NCBI GenBank assembly: GCA_964435115.1
Contig: CAYSYM010000039.1
Span: forward strand, 1 to 35,830
Length of the DNA: 35,830 nucleotides
Direction: 5' to 3'
DNA from: CAYSYM01 sp964435115
GTDB lineage: Bacteria > Chloroflexota > UBA6077 > CF-72
This document shows, one piece after another, positions 27,498 to 34,050 of this stretch; within the stretch, counting starts at the first letter, position 1, and each line of letters begins with the position of its first letter. Position numbers and translations under genes: made by a program. The notes beneath the pieces were generated by a model. The model saw only the letters and a list, made by a program, of their open reading frames with translations, ran no database searches and was not told where the DNA came from.

Positions 27498-28339
27498 GCG
27501 CGCACCGCCTCGCGGACCAGGCCGTTCGGCGTCGCCCGTACGTGGGGGCCGCGCTCGACGTCGGCGAAGACGCCCAGCGGCAGCGGCTGCGTCTTCGACA
27601 TCGCCACCATCGCGTCTTCCACGTCGATGCTCCGGTCCACCACACCCCGCGAGCGGTAGAACTGCATCTCGTCCAGACCTTCGCCCAGGTCGTTGCCCTT
27701 CCCGAACCCGACCGGGCAGGGCGAGAGCACCTCGACGAAGCGGAACCCGTGCAGCCGCAGCGCCCGCGCAAACGTGTCGCCGAGCTGGCGCAGGTGGAGC
27801 GAGGTCCAGCGTGCCGAGTAGACCGCGCCGAGCGCGACGGCCAGGTGCTGGAGGTTGAGCGGCTGGTCGCGTGCTCCGGTCGGCGTCGTGGTCGTGATCG
27901 AGCCGACGGGTGTCGTCGGACCCGCCTGGCCGCCGGTCATGCCGTAGTTGAAGTTGTTGACGCAGATGACCAGCAAGTCCACGTTGCGGTGGGCGGCGTG
28001 GAGGAAGTGGTTTCCGCCAATGGCGAAGAGGTCGCCATCACCGCTGAAGACGACCACGTGCAGGTCCGGGTTGGCCAGCTTGAGCCCCGTGGCGAAGGGG
28101 ATGGCTCGCCCGTGGGTGGAGTGGAAGGAGTCCGCGTTCACGTAGCCCGCCACGCGGCCGGTGCAGCCGATGCCAGAGACGACCGCGAACCGGTCCAGAG
28201 GGAGGCCGGTGTCGTGCACGGCGTTGACGAAGCTGGCCATGATCGAGCCGAGGCCGCAGCCGGGGCACCAGATGTGGGGCAGGCGGTCCGCTCGCAGCAG
28301 GGGGTCGATGGGATGGGCGCTGCTGATGATCTCGCTCAC
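27494..28339 (-). CDS. korB: 2-oxoacid:ferredoxin oxidoreductase beta subunit (ThDP-binding)
   Basis: The 281-residue protein carries the ThDP site: HIWCPGCGLGSIMASF near the N-terminus (cluster-ligating Cys pair), VSGIGCTGRVAGYVN, HSTHGRAIPFATGLKLANPD, and the ThDP motif VFSGDGDLFAIGGNHFLHAA ending at a conserved NNFNYGMTGGQ. It performs the decarboxylation half-reaction and passes electrons to the ferredoxin-like delta subunit. GTG 28339 overlaps the KorA stop by 4 nt. The long open frame further upstream is antisense-like and was not used. Confidence 0.9.
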   Translation of the reverse strand: MSEIISSAHPIDPLLRADRLPHIWCPGCGLGSIMASFVNAVHDTGLPLDRFAVVSGIGCTGRVAGYVNADSFHSTHGRAIPFATGLKLANPDLHVVVFSGDGDLFAIGGNHFLHAAHRNVDLLVICVNNFNYGMTGGQAGPTTPVGSITTTTPTGARDQPLNLQHLAVALGAVYSARWTSLHLRQLGDTFARALRLHGFRFVEVLSPCPVGFGKGNDLGEGLDEMQFYRSRGVVDRSIDVEDAMVAMSKTQPLPLGVFADVERGPHVRATPNGLVREAVRA

Positions 28340-29490
28340 ACGCGCTCCTCGATGGCCTGCGCGATCAGCTCGGGCGGCAGCAGGCGGCCGCCGCCGTGGG
28401 TCACCCGGCCGACCGGGCGGGCGCAGTGGCGCTCGACCTCGCGCGCCATCTGCCCCAGGTTGCACTCGGCCACGACGATCCTGGCGCGCTGCGCCAGGTC
28501 CGCGACGGTCGTGCTGGGGAACGGCCAGAGGGTGACCAGTCGAAGCAAGCCGGCCCGGGCTCCTCGCGCGCGCGCGCTCCGCACCGCCTCGCGGGCCGAC
28601 CGTGCCGTGCTGCCATACGCCACGACCACGACGTCCGCGTCGTCCAGCCAGAGGCGCTCGAGCAGCGTGATCTCTTCGGCGTGCTGGAGCACCTTCTGGC
28701 TCAGCCGCCGCACCAGCTCGTCGTGGACGTCGGCGCTGTTCGTGGGATAGCCGCGCTCCGTGTGGGTGAGGCCCGTCACGTGGATCCGGTAGCCCTCGCC
28801 GGCGTGGACCATGGGCGGGACCAAGTCGGGCCCGGGCTCGAACGGCAGCAGCCCATCGCCCGGTGGCGCCTTCGGCCGCGGGCGCCCCAGGAAAGGGATC
28901 TGCTCGGCGGCGGGAATGCGCACGCGCTCGGTGAGGTGGCCGACGGTCTCGTCGGCCATGAGCAACACCGGCACGCGCAGGCGGTCGGCCGTGTTGAACG
29001 CCAGCACGGTGAGGTCGAACATCTCCTGCGGGGAGGCGGGAGCGTACGCGACCGGCTCGTAGTCGCCGTGCGAGCCCCACTTGGCCTGCATCACGTCCGC
29101 CTGGCTGGTCTGCGTGGGGAGCCCGGTGGAGGGACCGGCCCGCTGCACGTCGACGACCACGCACGGCGTCTCGGTGAGCATGCCCCAGCCGATGTTCTCC
29201 TGCAGCAGCGAGAAGCCCGGGCCGGAGGTGGCGGTCATGGAGCGCGCGCCTCCCCAGGCCGCGCCCAGCACGGCGGCCATGCTGGCCAGCTCATCCTCCA
29301 TCTGCACGAACGCGCCTCCCACCTCGGGCAGCCGCCGGGCGAGGTGCTCGGCGATCTCGGTGGAGGGCGTGATGGGGTAACCCGCGAAGAAACCGCAGCC
29401 GGCTGCCAGCGCCCCTTCGGCACAGGCGACGTCCCCGCTCATGAAGTGGTCGCCCGTGAGCACCCGCTGCTGGAGCCGGCCCACCGTCAT
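28336..29490 (-). CDS. korA: 2-oxoacid:ferredoxin oxidoreductase alpha subunit
   Basis: The 384-residue protein has the alpha-subunit pyrimidine-binding domain (CGFFAGYPITPSTEIAEHLA), the acidic ThDP-activating stretch (AFVQMEDELASMAAVLGAAW), TATSGPGFSLLQENIGWGML and the transketolase-like C-terminal half (VVVVAYGSTARSAREAVRSA; LLRLVTLWPFPSTTVADLA). Without a fused gamma domain, this is the four-subunit Kor-type layout. The substrate may be 2-oxoglutarate or another 2-oxoacid; sequence here does not decide. ATG 29490 overlaps the delta subunit's stop by 4 nt. Confidence 0.9.
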   Translation of the reverse strand: MTVGRLQQRVLTGDHFMSGDVACAEGALAAGCGFFAGYPITPSTEIAEHLARRLPEVGGAFVQMEDELASMAAVLGAAWGGARSMTATSGPGFSLLQENIGWGMLTETPCVVVDVQRAGPSTGLPTQTSQADVMQAKWGSHGDYEPVAYAPASPQEMFDLTVLAFNTADRLRVPVLLMADETVGHLTERVRIPAAEQIPFLGRPRPKAPPGDGLLPFEPGPDLVPPMVHAGEGYRIHVTGLTHTERGYPTNSADVHDELVRRLSQKVLQHAEEITLLERLWLDDADVVVVAYGSTARSAREAVRSARARGARAGLLRLVTLWPFPSTTVADLAQRARIVVAECNLGQMAREVERHCARPVGRVTHGGGRLLPPELIAQAIEERV

Positions 29491-29837
29491 GCCGCGGCTA
29501 CCTCCAGCGTGAAGATGGCGAGCTCCGGGCAGACGAGCGTACAGAAGCCGCACTGCACGCAGGCGTCCTCCTTGCCAGCCGCGACGACCGGGTAGCGGTA
29601 CCCTCGGGCGTTCAGCCGCCGCGATTCCTCCAGCACCTGCTCCGGGCAGAACTCGATGCAGAAGCGGCAGCCCTTGCAGCGGTCGGGGATCACGTGCACC
29701 TCGCCGCGCGGACGGACGATCCGCGCGCGGTCGATGGGCAGGCGGGCGGCGGGGCACGCGGGCCCCATCCGCGAGGAAGCAGGGCGAACACTGGCCCCCG
29801 TGCTCCGCCCCTCAGCAAGCACGCGTGAGGCGCTCAC
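29487..29837 (-). CDS. korD: 2-oxoacid:ferredoxin oxidoreductase delta (ferredoxin) subunit
   Basis: The 116-residue protein carries two [4Fe-4S] motifs: CKGCRFCIEFCPEQVL and CVQCGFCTLVCPELAI. It takes electrons from KorB's cluster and can hand them to ferredoxin or, here, plausibly to the HdrA complex. Two starts are possible. GTG 29837 overlaps the regulator's stop by 4 nt, the pattern of every following junction in the train, and gives a 23-residue lead peptide. ATG 29768 would start at MGPACPAARLP. I favour 29837 by context. Confidence 0.85.
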   Translation of the reverse strand: MSASRVLAEGRSTGASVRPASSRMGPACPAARLPIDRARIVRPRGEVHVIPDRCKGCRFCIEFCPEQVLEESRRLNARGYRYPVVAAGKEDACVQCGFCTLVCPELAIFTLEVAAA

Positions 29838-30058
29838 GACACCCACGGCCCCTCGTCCTCCTCGTGGGAGATGGGAGCGAGCAGATTGAGCTGGCGCGCC
29901 AGGCGGATGAGCCCGTCGGCTGGGTAGCGGCGATGCCCGCCGAGCGTGCGAACGTAGGGCAGGCGATCCTGGCGCGCCCAGCGCGAGATGGTGGCCGACG
30001 ACACGTGCAGCAGCGCGGCCACTTCCTTGGACGAGAGGTAGGTCGTCGTATCCCCCAC
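29834..30058 (-). CDS. BldC/MerR-type DNA-binding protein, first gene of the train
   Basis: The 74-residue protein is one winged helix-turn-helix of the MerR/excisionase/BldC kind: YLSSKEVAALLHVSSATISR, WARQDRLPYVRTLGGHRRYP, ending in a short acidic tail (HEEDEGPWVS). No sensor domain is attached. Proteins of this size, such as actinobacterial BldC, bind repeated DNA sites cooperatively. It starts at GTG 30058 and is translationally coupled to KorD, so it may regulate its own operon; the palindromes at 30226 and 30266 upstream are candidate targets, though MerR/BldC sites are often direct repeats. No strong promoter was found in 30059-30225. Confidence 0.8.
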   Translation of the reverse strand: MGDTTTYLSSKEVAALLHVSSATISRWARQDRLPYVRTLGGHRRYPADGLIRLARQLNLLAPISHEEDEGPWVS

Positions 30059-30225
30059 TGGCTTGCCGAGCGGTTCGCGCTTCGTTCCCTGAGCGAGCAG
30101 CTACGTGGGCTGTGCTTGTGCCGCCTCGGGTCGAACGATGGCCCACCTGATACCCCGCTCGGCTCGCGCGAGCTGGGCGGTTCTCCCCGATTGTCCGAAT
30201 TGTCAGCCTCGTACGCCTTGAGCGA

Positions 30226-30243
30226 ATGATGCAGGTGCATCAT
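30226..30243. promoter_or_regulatory. Palindromic operator candidate 1 (ATGATGCA-N2-TGCATCAT)
   Basis: An 18-nt sequence with perfect 8-bp arms (ATGATGCA and TGCATCAT) around GG. It shares the pattern ATGRTGC-N4-GCAYCAT with the site at 30266, and lies in the divergent gap between the Kor/Hdr train and the LIM-like gene. Confidence 0.6.
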
Positions 30244-30265
30244 TTCTGCCGCCCGGCCAGGCGAA

Positions 30266-30283
30266 ATGGTGCACACGCACCAT
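30266..30283. promoter_or_regulatory. Palindromic operator candidate 2 (ATGGTGC-N4-GCACCAT)
   Basis: An 18-nt sequence with perfect 7-bp arms (ATGGTGC and GCACCAT). Its centre is 40 bp from the centre of the first palindrome, near four helical turns, so both could be bound on the same face by one dimeric regulator. Confidence 0.6.
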
Positions 30284-30339
30284 GCAGACACCGCGATGGC
30301 GCGGGACGCTGGCAGCACCACAGGAGTGGGGAGGCGGAC

Positions 30340-30633
30340 GTGTCTGCTGGGACTATTCCGCTGCTGCAGCAGGGAACGGTGTGTGCCTGCTGTGCGCGCC
30401 AGCTCGCTGGCGACGCCAACACCGCCGTGCTGGGCGACCTGAGCTTCCACGCGGCCTGTGTGCCGCGGTGCGAGCTGTGCGGCGGCAGCCTCGCCGCGAG
30501 CATCGCCGCCGATTGGAGCTACCAGGTGCTGGTCGTGTCGTCCCCGTATGGCTACGAGCAGGTGCCGTACGAGTACCGCTGCGCAGCCTGCCGGGAATCC
30601 ACGCTGTTAGGCGAGCCAAGCGCGCAGGACTGA
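30340..30633 (+). CDS. Small LIM-like zinc-binding protein
   Basis: The 97-residue protein has a LIM-like cysteine/histidine pattern: CACC, an 18-residue loop, His-x2-Cys (FHAACVPRC), Cys-x2-Cys (CELC) and a final Cys-x2-Cys (CAAC) after a 33-residue insertion containing VVSSPYGYEQVPYEYR. The second finger is longer than in a textbook LIM domain and the H-x2-C to C gap is three rather than two. It is likely a structural zinc protein involved in protein contacts; no function can be named. GTG 30340 is chosen because GGGGAGG lies about six nt upstream. The open frame further up contains the palindromes and is not protein-like. Confidence 0.65.
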   Translation: MSAGTIPLLQQGTVCACCARQLAGDANTAVLGDLSFHAACVPRCELCGGSLAASIAADWSYQVLVVSSPYGYEQVPYEYRCAACRESTLLGEPSAQD

Positions 30634-30697
30634 AGCCGTACAGGTCATCTCCACGTATCGCCGCGATGGTGCGGCACCCTCGACGAGGAGGAAGCGG

Positions 30698-30994
30698 ATG
30701 CAGCCTGTTCCGATGGCCGCGGTGATCGACGGACGCGTCTACGACACGGACGCGGCGACGTTGATCGCCCATGATGGCTACTGGCAGGGCCAGAATCTTG
30801 AACGCCCGGGCCGAACAACGTACCTGTTCCGCATGCCCGACGGTACGTACTTCCTCGAGCAGCGGACGGCCTGGCACATCGAGGAGGACCACATCGAGCC
30901 ACTCACGTCCCTGGAGGCGCTCCAACTCTACGAGGAGCTGCCGGTCCGCGAGGCGCCCTTCTCGCCCGGGGTCCCCATCCGGGTGGGCGGCTGA
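30698..30994 (+). CDS. Small conserved hypothetical protein (98 aa) with YDTDAA motif
   Basis: The 98-residue soluble protein starts AAVIDGRVYDTDAATLIAHD and continues with YLFRMPDGTYFLEQRTAWHI and an acidic PLTSLEALQLYEEL segment. A 'YDTxxAxxI' opening with a later 'GxYFL' strand recalls small proteins common on mobile elements and plasmids of Gram-positives, but I cannot name a family with certainty. ATG 30698 has GAGGAGGAA seven nt upstream. It follows the LIM-like gene after 64 nt on the same strand and ends 24 nt before a strong hairpin. Confidence 0.6.
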   Translation: MQPVPMAAVIDGRVYDTDAATLIAHDGYWQGQNLERPGRTTYLFRMPDGTYFLEQRTAWHIEEDHIEPLTSLEALQLYEELPVREAPFSPGVPIRVGG

Positions 30995-31018
30995 GTCTGG
31001 CACGCACGTCTCAGGCCA

Positions 31019-31051
31019 CCCCTCACTCGCTCCGCAGGAGCGGGTGAGGGG
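31019..31051 (+). terminator. Strong hairpin downstream of the 98-aa gene
   Basis: CCCCTCACTCGCTCC pairs with GGAGCGGGTGAGGGG around a GCA loop: 15-bp arms with a single G-U-tolerated mismatch. No T-tract follows, so it may be a processing/stability hairpin or a terminator that does not need U's. Confidence 0.5.
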
Positions 31052-31074
31052 CTCGAAGGGGACGCGCATACCCG

Positions 31075-31157
31075 CCAGCCGATGCTGGCCGGGGCCGGCG
31101 AGCGACCGGACCCACCCGCGCGGGTGGGCTGAAGACCACCCACCGGGGTCTGGCGCC
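31075..31157. repeat. Cluster of inverted repeats in the PAS-LuxR upstream region
   Basis: Three further stem-loops follow the hairpin at 31019: GCCAGC-CGAT-GCTGGC near 31075-31090, a perfect 18-nt palindrome (CCCACCCGCGCGGGTGGG) at 31111-31128, and AGACC/GGTCT around 31133-31151. The whole 30995-31345 spacer has no convincing gene. The perfect palindrome could be an operator; the rest may be structured RNA or spacer. Confidence 0.4.
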
Positions 31158-31345
31158 GTGCCCCAAGAGGTGGACGCTGGTCAGTGGGAGGAGGGGAGAA
31201 CGCCAGGTCCGTGGACACGCTGGCTCCAGCACGGCGGGGAGCACCCCTGGGACTGGGCGAGCCGCTGGCGGCCAGGCGCGCCGGAGGCGCCGCCCGGCGG
31301 GGTGGGACCGGCACGCTCCCAGCCGGCGGTACGCGGGACGCGGGC

Positions 31346-32020
31346 ATGCTCTCGGCCCAGTCGGCACGGGCCGAGTTGATGTGGGAGTTCGATCGCCTCT
31401 TCAGGCACACCAGCGACGCCGTTTTCGCCGTCGGGCCCGACCTCCGCATCGCCTGGTGGGGCCCCCGTGCAGAAGAGCTGCTGGAGATCCCCGCCTCCGC
31501 AGCGCTGGGCCGGCCCTGTTTCGAGGTGGTGCGGGGGCAGCACCTGGGAGGACAGGCGCGCTGCTGGCCGGGCTGCTGGGTCATGCAGGCGGCGCGCACG
31601 GGCCAGTGCGTGGCACCGTTCCGGCTGGACCTCGCCGATGAGCAGGGCATCATGCGCTCCTACACGCTCGGTGTGATGGCGGGCCTTCGGTGGCAGTACC
31701 TCATCCACGTGCTCCGCCCGCAGGACGCGGGCGGCCAGGCCGGCCCACAGGACGGGCCCGACGGGGGCCGGCGGCTCCAGGACCCGCGTGGGGCGCGGGT
31801 CGCGCACCTCTCAGCCCGCGAGCGACAGGTGTTGCTGCTCGTCGTCGAGGGCGCGACCAGCCGCGAGATCGCCGCCCGCCTCTCCATCAGCTACACCACC
31901 GCCCGCAACCACGTCCAGAACGTGCTGGCCAAGCTAGGCGTCCACCGCAAGGTGGACGCCGCGATCCTGGCAGTCCACGCCGGCCTGGAGCCAGCCTCGC
32001 CAGCCCCCGAGACGGGTTAG
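31346..32020 (+). CDS. PAS-LuxR transcriptional regulator with a cysteine-rich PAS insert
   Basis: The 224-residue regulator has a PAS sensor (ELMWEFDRLFRHTSDAVFAV, IAWWGPRAEELLEIPASAAL) with an insert holding C-x-P-G-C (QARCWPGCWVMQAARTG), then a flexible Gly/Gln linker and a LuxR-type HTH (LSARERQVLLLVVEGATSRE, IAARLSISYTTARNHVQNVL, AKLGVHRKVDAAILAV). Related PAS-LuxR proteins carry a similar C..C/C pair that may bind a metal or cluster, so redox or ligand sensing is plausible but unproven. ATG 31346 begins right before the fold; upstream in-frame codons are Arg/Gly-rich. Its TAG overlaps the convergent ComE-like stop. Confidence 0.8.
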   Translation: MLSAQSARAELMWEFDRLFRHTSDAVFAVGPDLRIAWWGPRAEELLEIPASAALGRPCFEVVRGQHLGGQARCWPGCWVMQAARTGQCVAPFRLDLADEQGIMRSYTLGVMAGLRWQYLIHVLRPQDAGGQAGPQDGPDGGRRLQDPRGARVAHLSARERQVLLLVVEGATSREIAARLSISYTTARNHVQNVLAKLGVHRKVDAAILAVHAGLEPASPAPETG

Positions 32021-32601
32021 GGTCTCACCCCCAGCCACGCCTGGAACTCGCGCGCGAGGACGGCCGGGTCTTCCAGGAAGAAGGCCGTCTTCGGCTGCTC
32101 CGTTCCCACCGGGACGCGCACCAGGATCGGCCCGTCCGCCTGTCGCGCCCAGGCCAGCGCTTCCCGCAGCGCCGCGGGGGAGCTCACCACGTCCCGAGCC
32201 TCCGCCCAGCCGCAGGCCCGGGCCACGCCGCACAGGTCGACATCCCGCGCCGCGGTCGGCTGGCCACCCGTCGCCAGGTACACGCCGTTGTCCAGAACGA
32301 CCGCCACCAGCTTCCGCGGCTTGAGGTGACCCGTGGTCGCCAGGGCGGAGAAGCCCATCAGCAGCGAGCCGTCCCCCTCCACCACCACCAGCTTCTCGTG
32401 CCGCGGGTTCGCCTCCAGCCCCAGCGCCAGCCCCAGGCCGAGCGGCAGCGTCTGCCCCATCGCGTCGAGGCTGTAGAGGTGGTTCGGCTTCCTGCCGACA
32501 GCGGCGATCATCTCACGGATCGTCCCACCCAGCGTCAGCACCACTGGCTGGCTTGGGAAGGCCGCGTCGATCAGGCGGAGTGCGTCGGGTCGCTGCAGCA
32601 T
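32017..32601 (-). CDS. ThDP-dependent decarboxylase beta subunit (ComE/sulfopyruvate decarboxylase-like)
   Basis: The 194-residue protein is the ThDP-binding half of a two-subunit 2-oxoacid decarboxylase. LVVVEGDGSLLMGFSALATT is the GDG ThDP motif and VVLDNGVYLATGGQP carries the conserved Asn. HLYSLDAMGQTLPLGLGLAL is the 'phosphonopyruvate/sulfopyruvate decarboxylase' style stretch. The related alpha subunit lies just upstream (32694). In methanogens ComDE converts sulfopyruvate to sulfoacetaldehyde; homologues act on phosphonopyruvate or other 3-carbon acids. The substrate here is unknown. The gene starts at ATG 32601, about 90 nt after the alpha subunit, behind a leader shared with UbiX. 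Confidence 0.8.
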   Translation of the reverse strand: MLQRPDALRLIDAAFPSQPVVLTLGGTIREMIAAVGRKPNHLYSLDAMGQTLPLGLGLALGLEANPRHEKLVVVEGDGSLLMGFSALATTGHLKPRKLVAVVLDNGVYLATGGQPTAARDVDLCGVARACGWAEARDVVSSPAALREALAWARQADGPILVRVPVGTEQPKTAFFLEDPAVLAREFQAWLGVRP

Positions 32602-32693
32602 GGCTCGGCTACGTGCCTCGCGCTCCCGTGTCTCGGCAGGTGCGCACGCGGGCCGCCCTGGCGCTCCATCCTGCGAGACCGCTGCCCACGTGC

Positions 32694-33254
32694 TCAGCCT
32701 CCCATCAGGTTCACCAGCACGAAGACCGGGCGGTGGGTGGTCTGGGCGAACTCATAGGTGCGCTGGATCGTCGACGCCCAGTCGCCGAGCGGCGTACGCG
32801 CGTCGAGCTGCACCCAGCGCACGTGCGCCGCGTCCAGCAGCGCCTCCGTCCGCTCGCTGATCGTGTGAATCATCGAGTTGTACTCGCCCGGCCCGCCGCG
32901 TCGCGTGACCACGCCGAAGATCGGTACGTGGTACGGCTGCGGGAACGTGAGCAGCGAGGTCAGCAGGTTGCCCACGCCGTTGTCCTGGAAGATCATCACT
33001 GCCCGCCGGCCGGCCAGGGCCAGGCCCGAGAGGATGGAGATGCCCTCCTCCTCGCGCGGGATTGGGAACACCCGCCGGCCCGGCTTCGCGCCCGGCCCGT
33101 CCAGGAAGTGCCCCAGCACCAGCTTCAGGGTGCTGCTCGGCAGGTGCAGCACGAACTCAGGGTCGATCGCCTGGATGCCCGCGACGACCGCCTGGCTGCG
33201 CTGCTCGTACGTGGCGCTCACGCCAGCCATGGTAGTCGAGCCGCGCTCGGTCAA
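32694..33254 (-). CDS. ThDP-dependent decarboxylase alpha subunit (ComD-like)
   Basis: The 186-residue protein is the pyrimidine-domain half: FPIPREEEGISILSGLALAG contains the glutamate that activates ThDP, and AVMIFQDNGVGNLLTSLLTF matches the ComD/phosphonopyruvate decarboxylase block. It pairs with the ThDP half at 32017. Start is uncertain: TTG 33254 directly abuts the UbiX stop (33255), while ATG 33230 (MAGVSATYEQRSQ) is a normal codon; neither has a good Shine-Dalgarno. The 24-nt difference does not change the fold. Confidence 0.8.
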   Translation of the reverse strand: MTERGSTTMAGVSATYEQRSQAVVAGIQAIDPEFVLHLPSSTLKLVLGHFLDGPGAKPGRRVFPIPREEEGISILSGLALAGRRAVMIFQDNGVGNLLTSLLTFPQPYHVPIFGVVTRRGGPGEYNSMIHTISERTEALLDAAHVRWVQLDARTPLGDWASTIQRTYEFAQTTHRPVFVLVNLMGG

Positions 33255-33854
33255 TTACGTCGGGAGCCCTTCCCAGCGGCGCACCAGGTCCAGGTGGATG
33301 CCAAACTGGTCGAGGATCTTCGTGACCGTGTGGTCCACCAGCTCCGCCACCGTCGTCGGCCGGTGGTAGAACGCCGGCACCGGTGGCAGCACCACCGCGC
33401 CAGCCTCTGTGACGAGCTGCATGAGCCGGAGGTGTCCCAGGTGGAGGGGTGTCTCTCGCACCACCAGCACCAGCCGGCGCCGCTCCTTCAGGCACACGTC
33501 GGCGGCGCGCGCGATGAGGGTGTCGTTGTAGCTGTTGGCGATGGTCGAGAGGGACTTGATGGAGCAGGGAGCGACCACCATGCCGTCGGTCACGAACGTG
33601 CCGCTGGCGATGGAGGCGCCGACGTTCCTTTCGTCGTGCTGGACGTGGGCCAGCGCCACCACGTCGTCCGGGTCGCGGTCCATCTCGTACTCGATCGTCT
33701 TGCGCGCCGCGCGACTCAGGATGAGGTGGATCTCGACGGCCGTCTGGGCGCGGAGGACCTCGAGCAGGCGGACGCCATAGTGGGGCGCGGACGAGCCGGA
33801 CAGCGCCACGATGAGGCGCCGAGGGCGGGATGTGGTGGGCGTGTCGTCTGGCAC
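33255..33854 (-). CDS. ubiX: UbiX-type flavin prenyltransferase
   Basis: The 199-residue protein has the UbiX/Pad1 fold: LIVALSGSSAPHYGVRLLEV (flavin-binding), VVAPCSIKSLSTIANSYNDT (the APCSMKTLAxIA block), LIARAADVCLKERRRLVLVV and RETPLHLGHLRLMQLVTEAG. UbiX makes prenylated FMN, the cofactor of UbiD decarboxylases. No UbiD gene is in the window, so the partner lies elsewhere or beyond the edges. GTG 33854 is the start. The ComD-like gene follows with no gap, so they are cotranscribed. Its leader resembles that of the ComE-like gene. Confidence 0.88.
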   Translation of the reverse strand: MPDDTPTTSRPRRLIVALSGSSAPHYGVRLLEVLRAQTAVEIHLILSRAARKTIEYEMDRDPDDVVALAHVQHDERNVGASIASGTFVTDGMVVAPCSIKSLSTIANSYNDTLIARAADVCLKERRRLVLVVRETPLHLGHLRLMQLVTEAGAVVLPPVPAFYHRPTTVAELVDHTVTKILDQFGIHLDLVRRWEGLPT

Positions 33855-34050
33855 CTACGCGCTTCGCGCTTCCCGCGCTCGTGAGATGCGCACGCGGGCC
33901 GCACTCGCGCCCGCGCGCGCCAGGCTTCGAGCCACGGGCTGAGTGTACTCGGCCGGCTCACGCCGGGCCCTGCCGACTCTGCGCCCCCTCATCCTGCCAT
34001 GCGGCCGACGGCACACGACCTCAACGAACGGCAGCCCGAGCCTGGCGCGC

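Noticed and set aside
32017..33854. Ordinary UbiX-UbiD decarboxylase operon.
   Set aside because: No UbiD-like sequence is present in the window.
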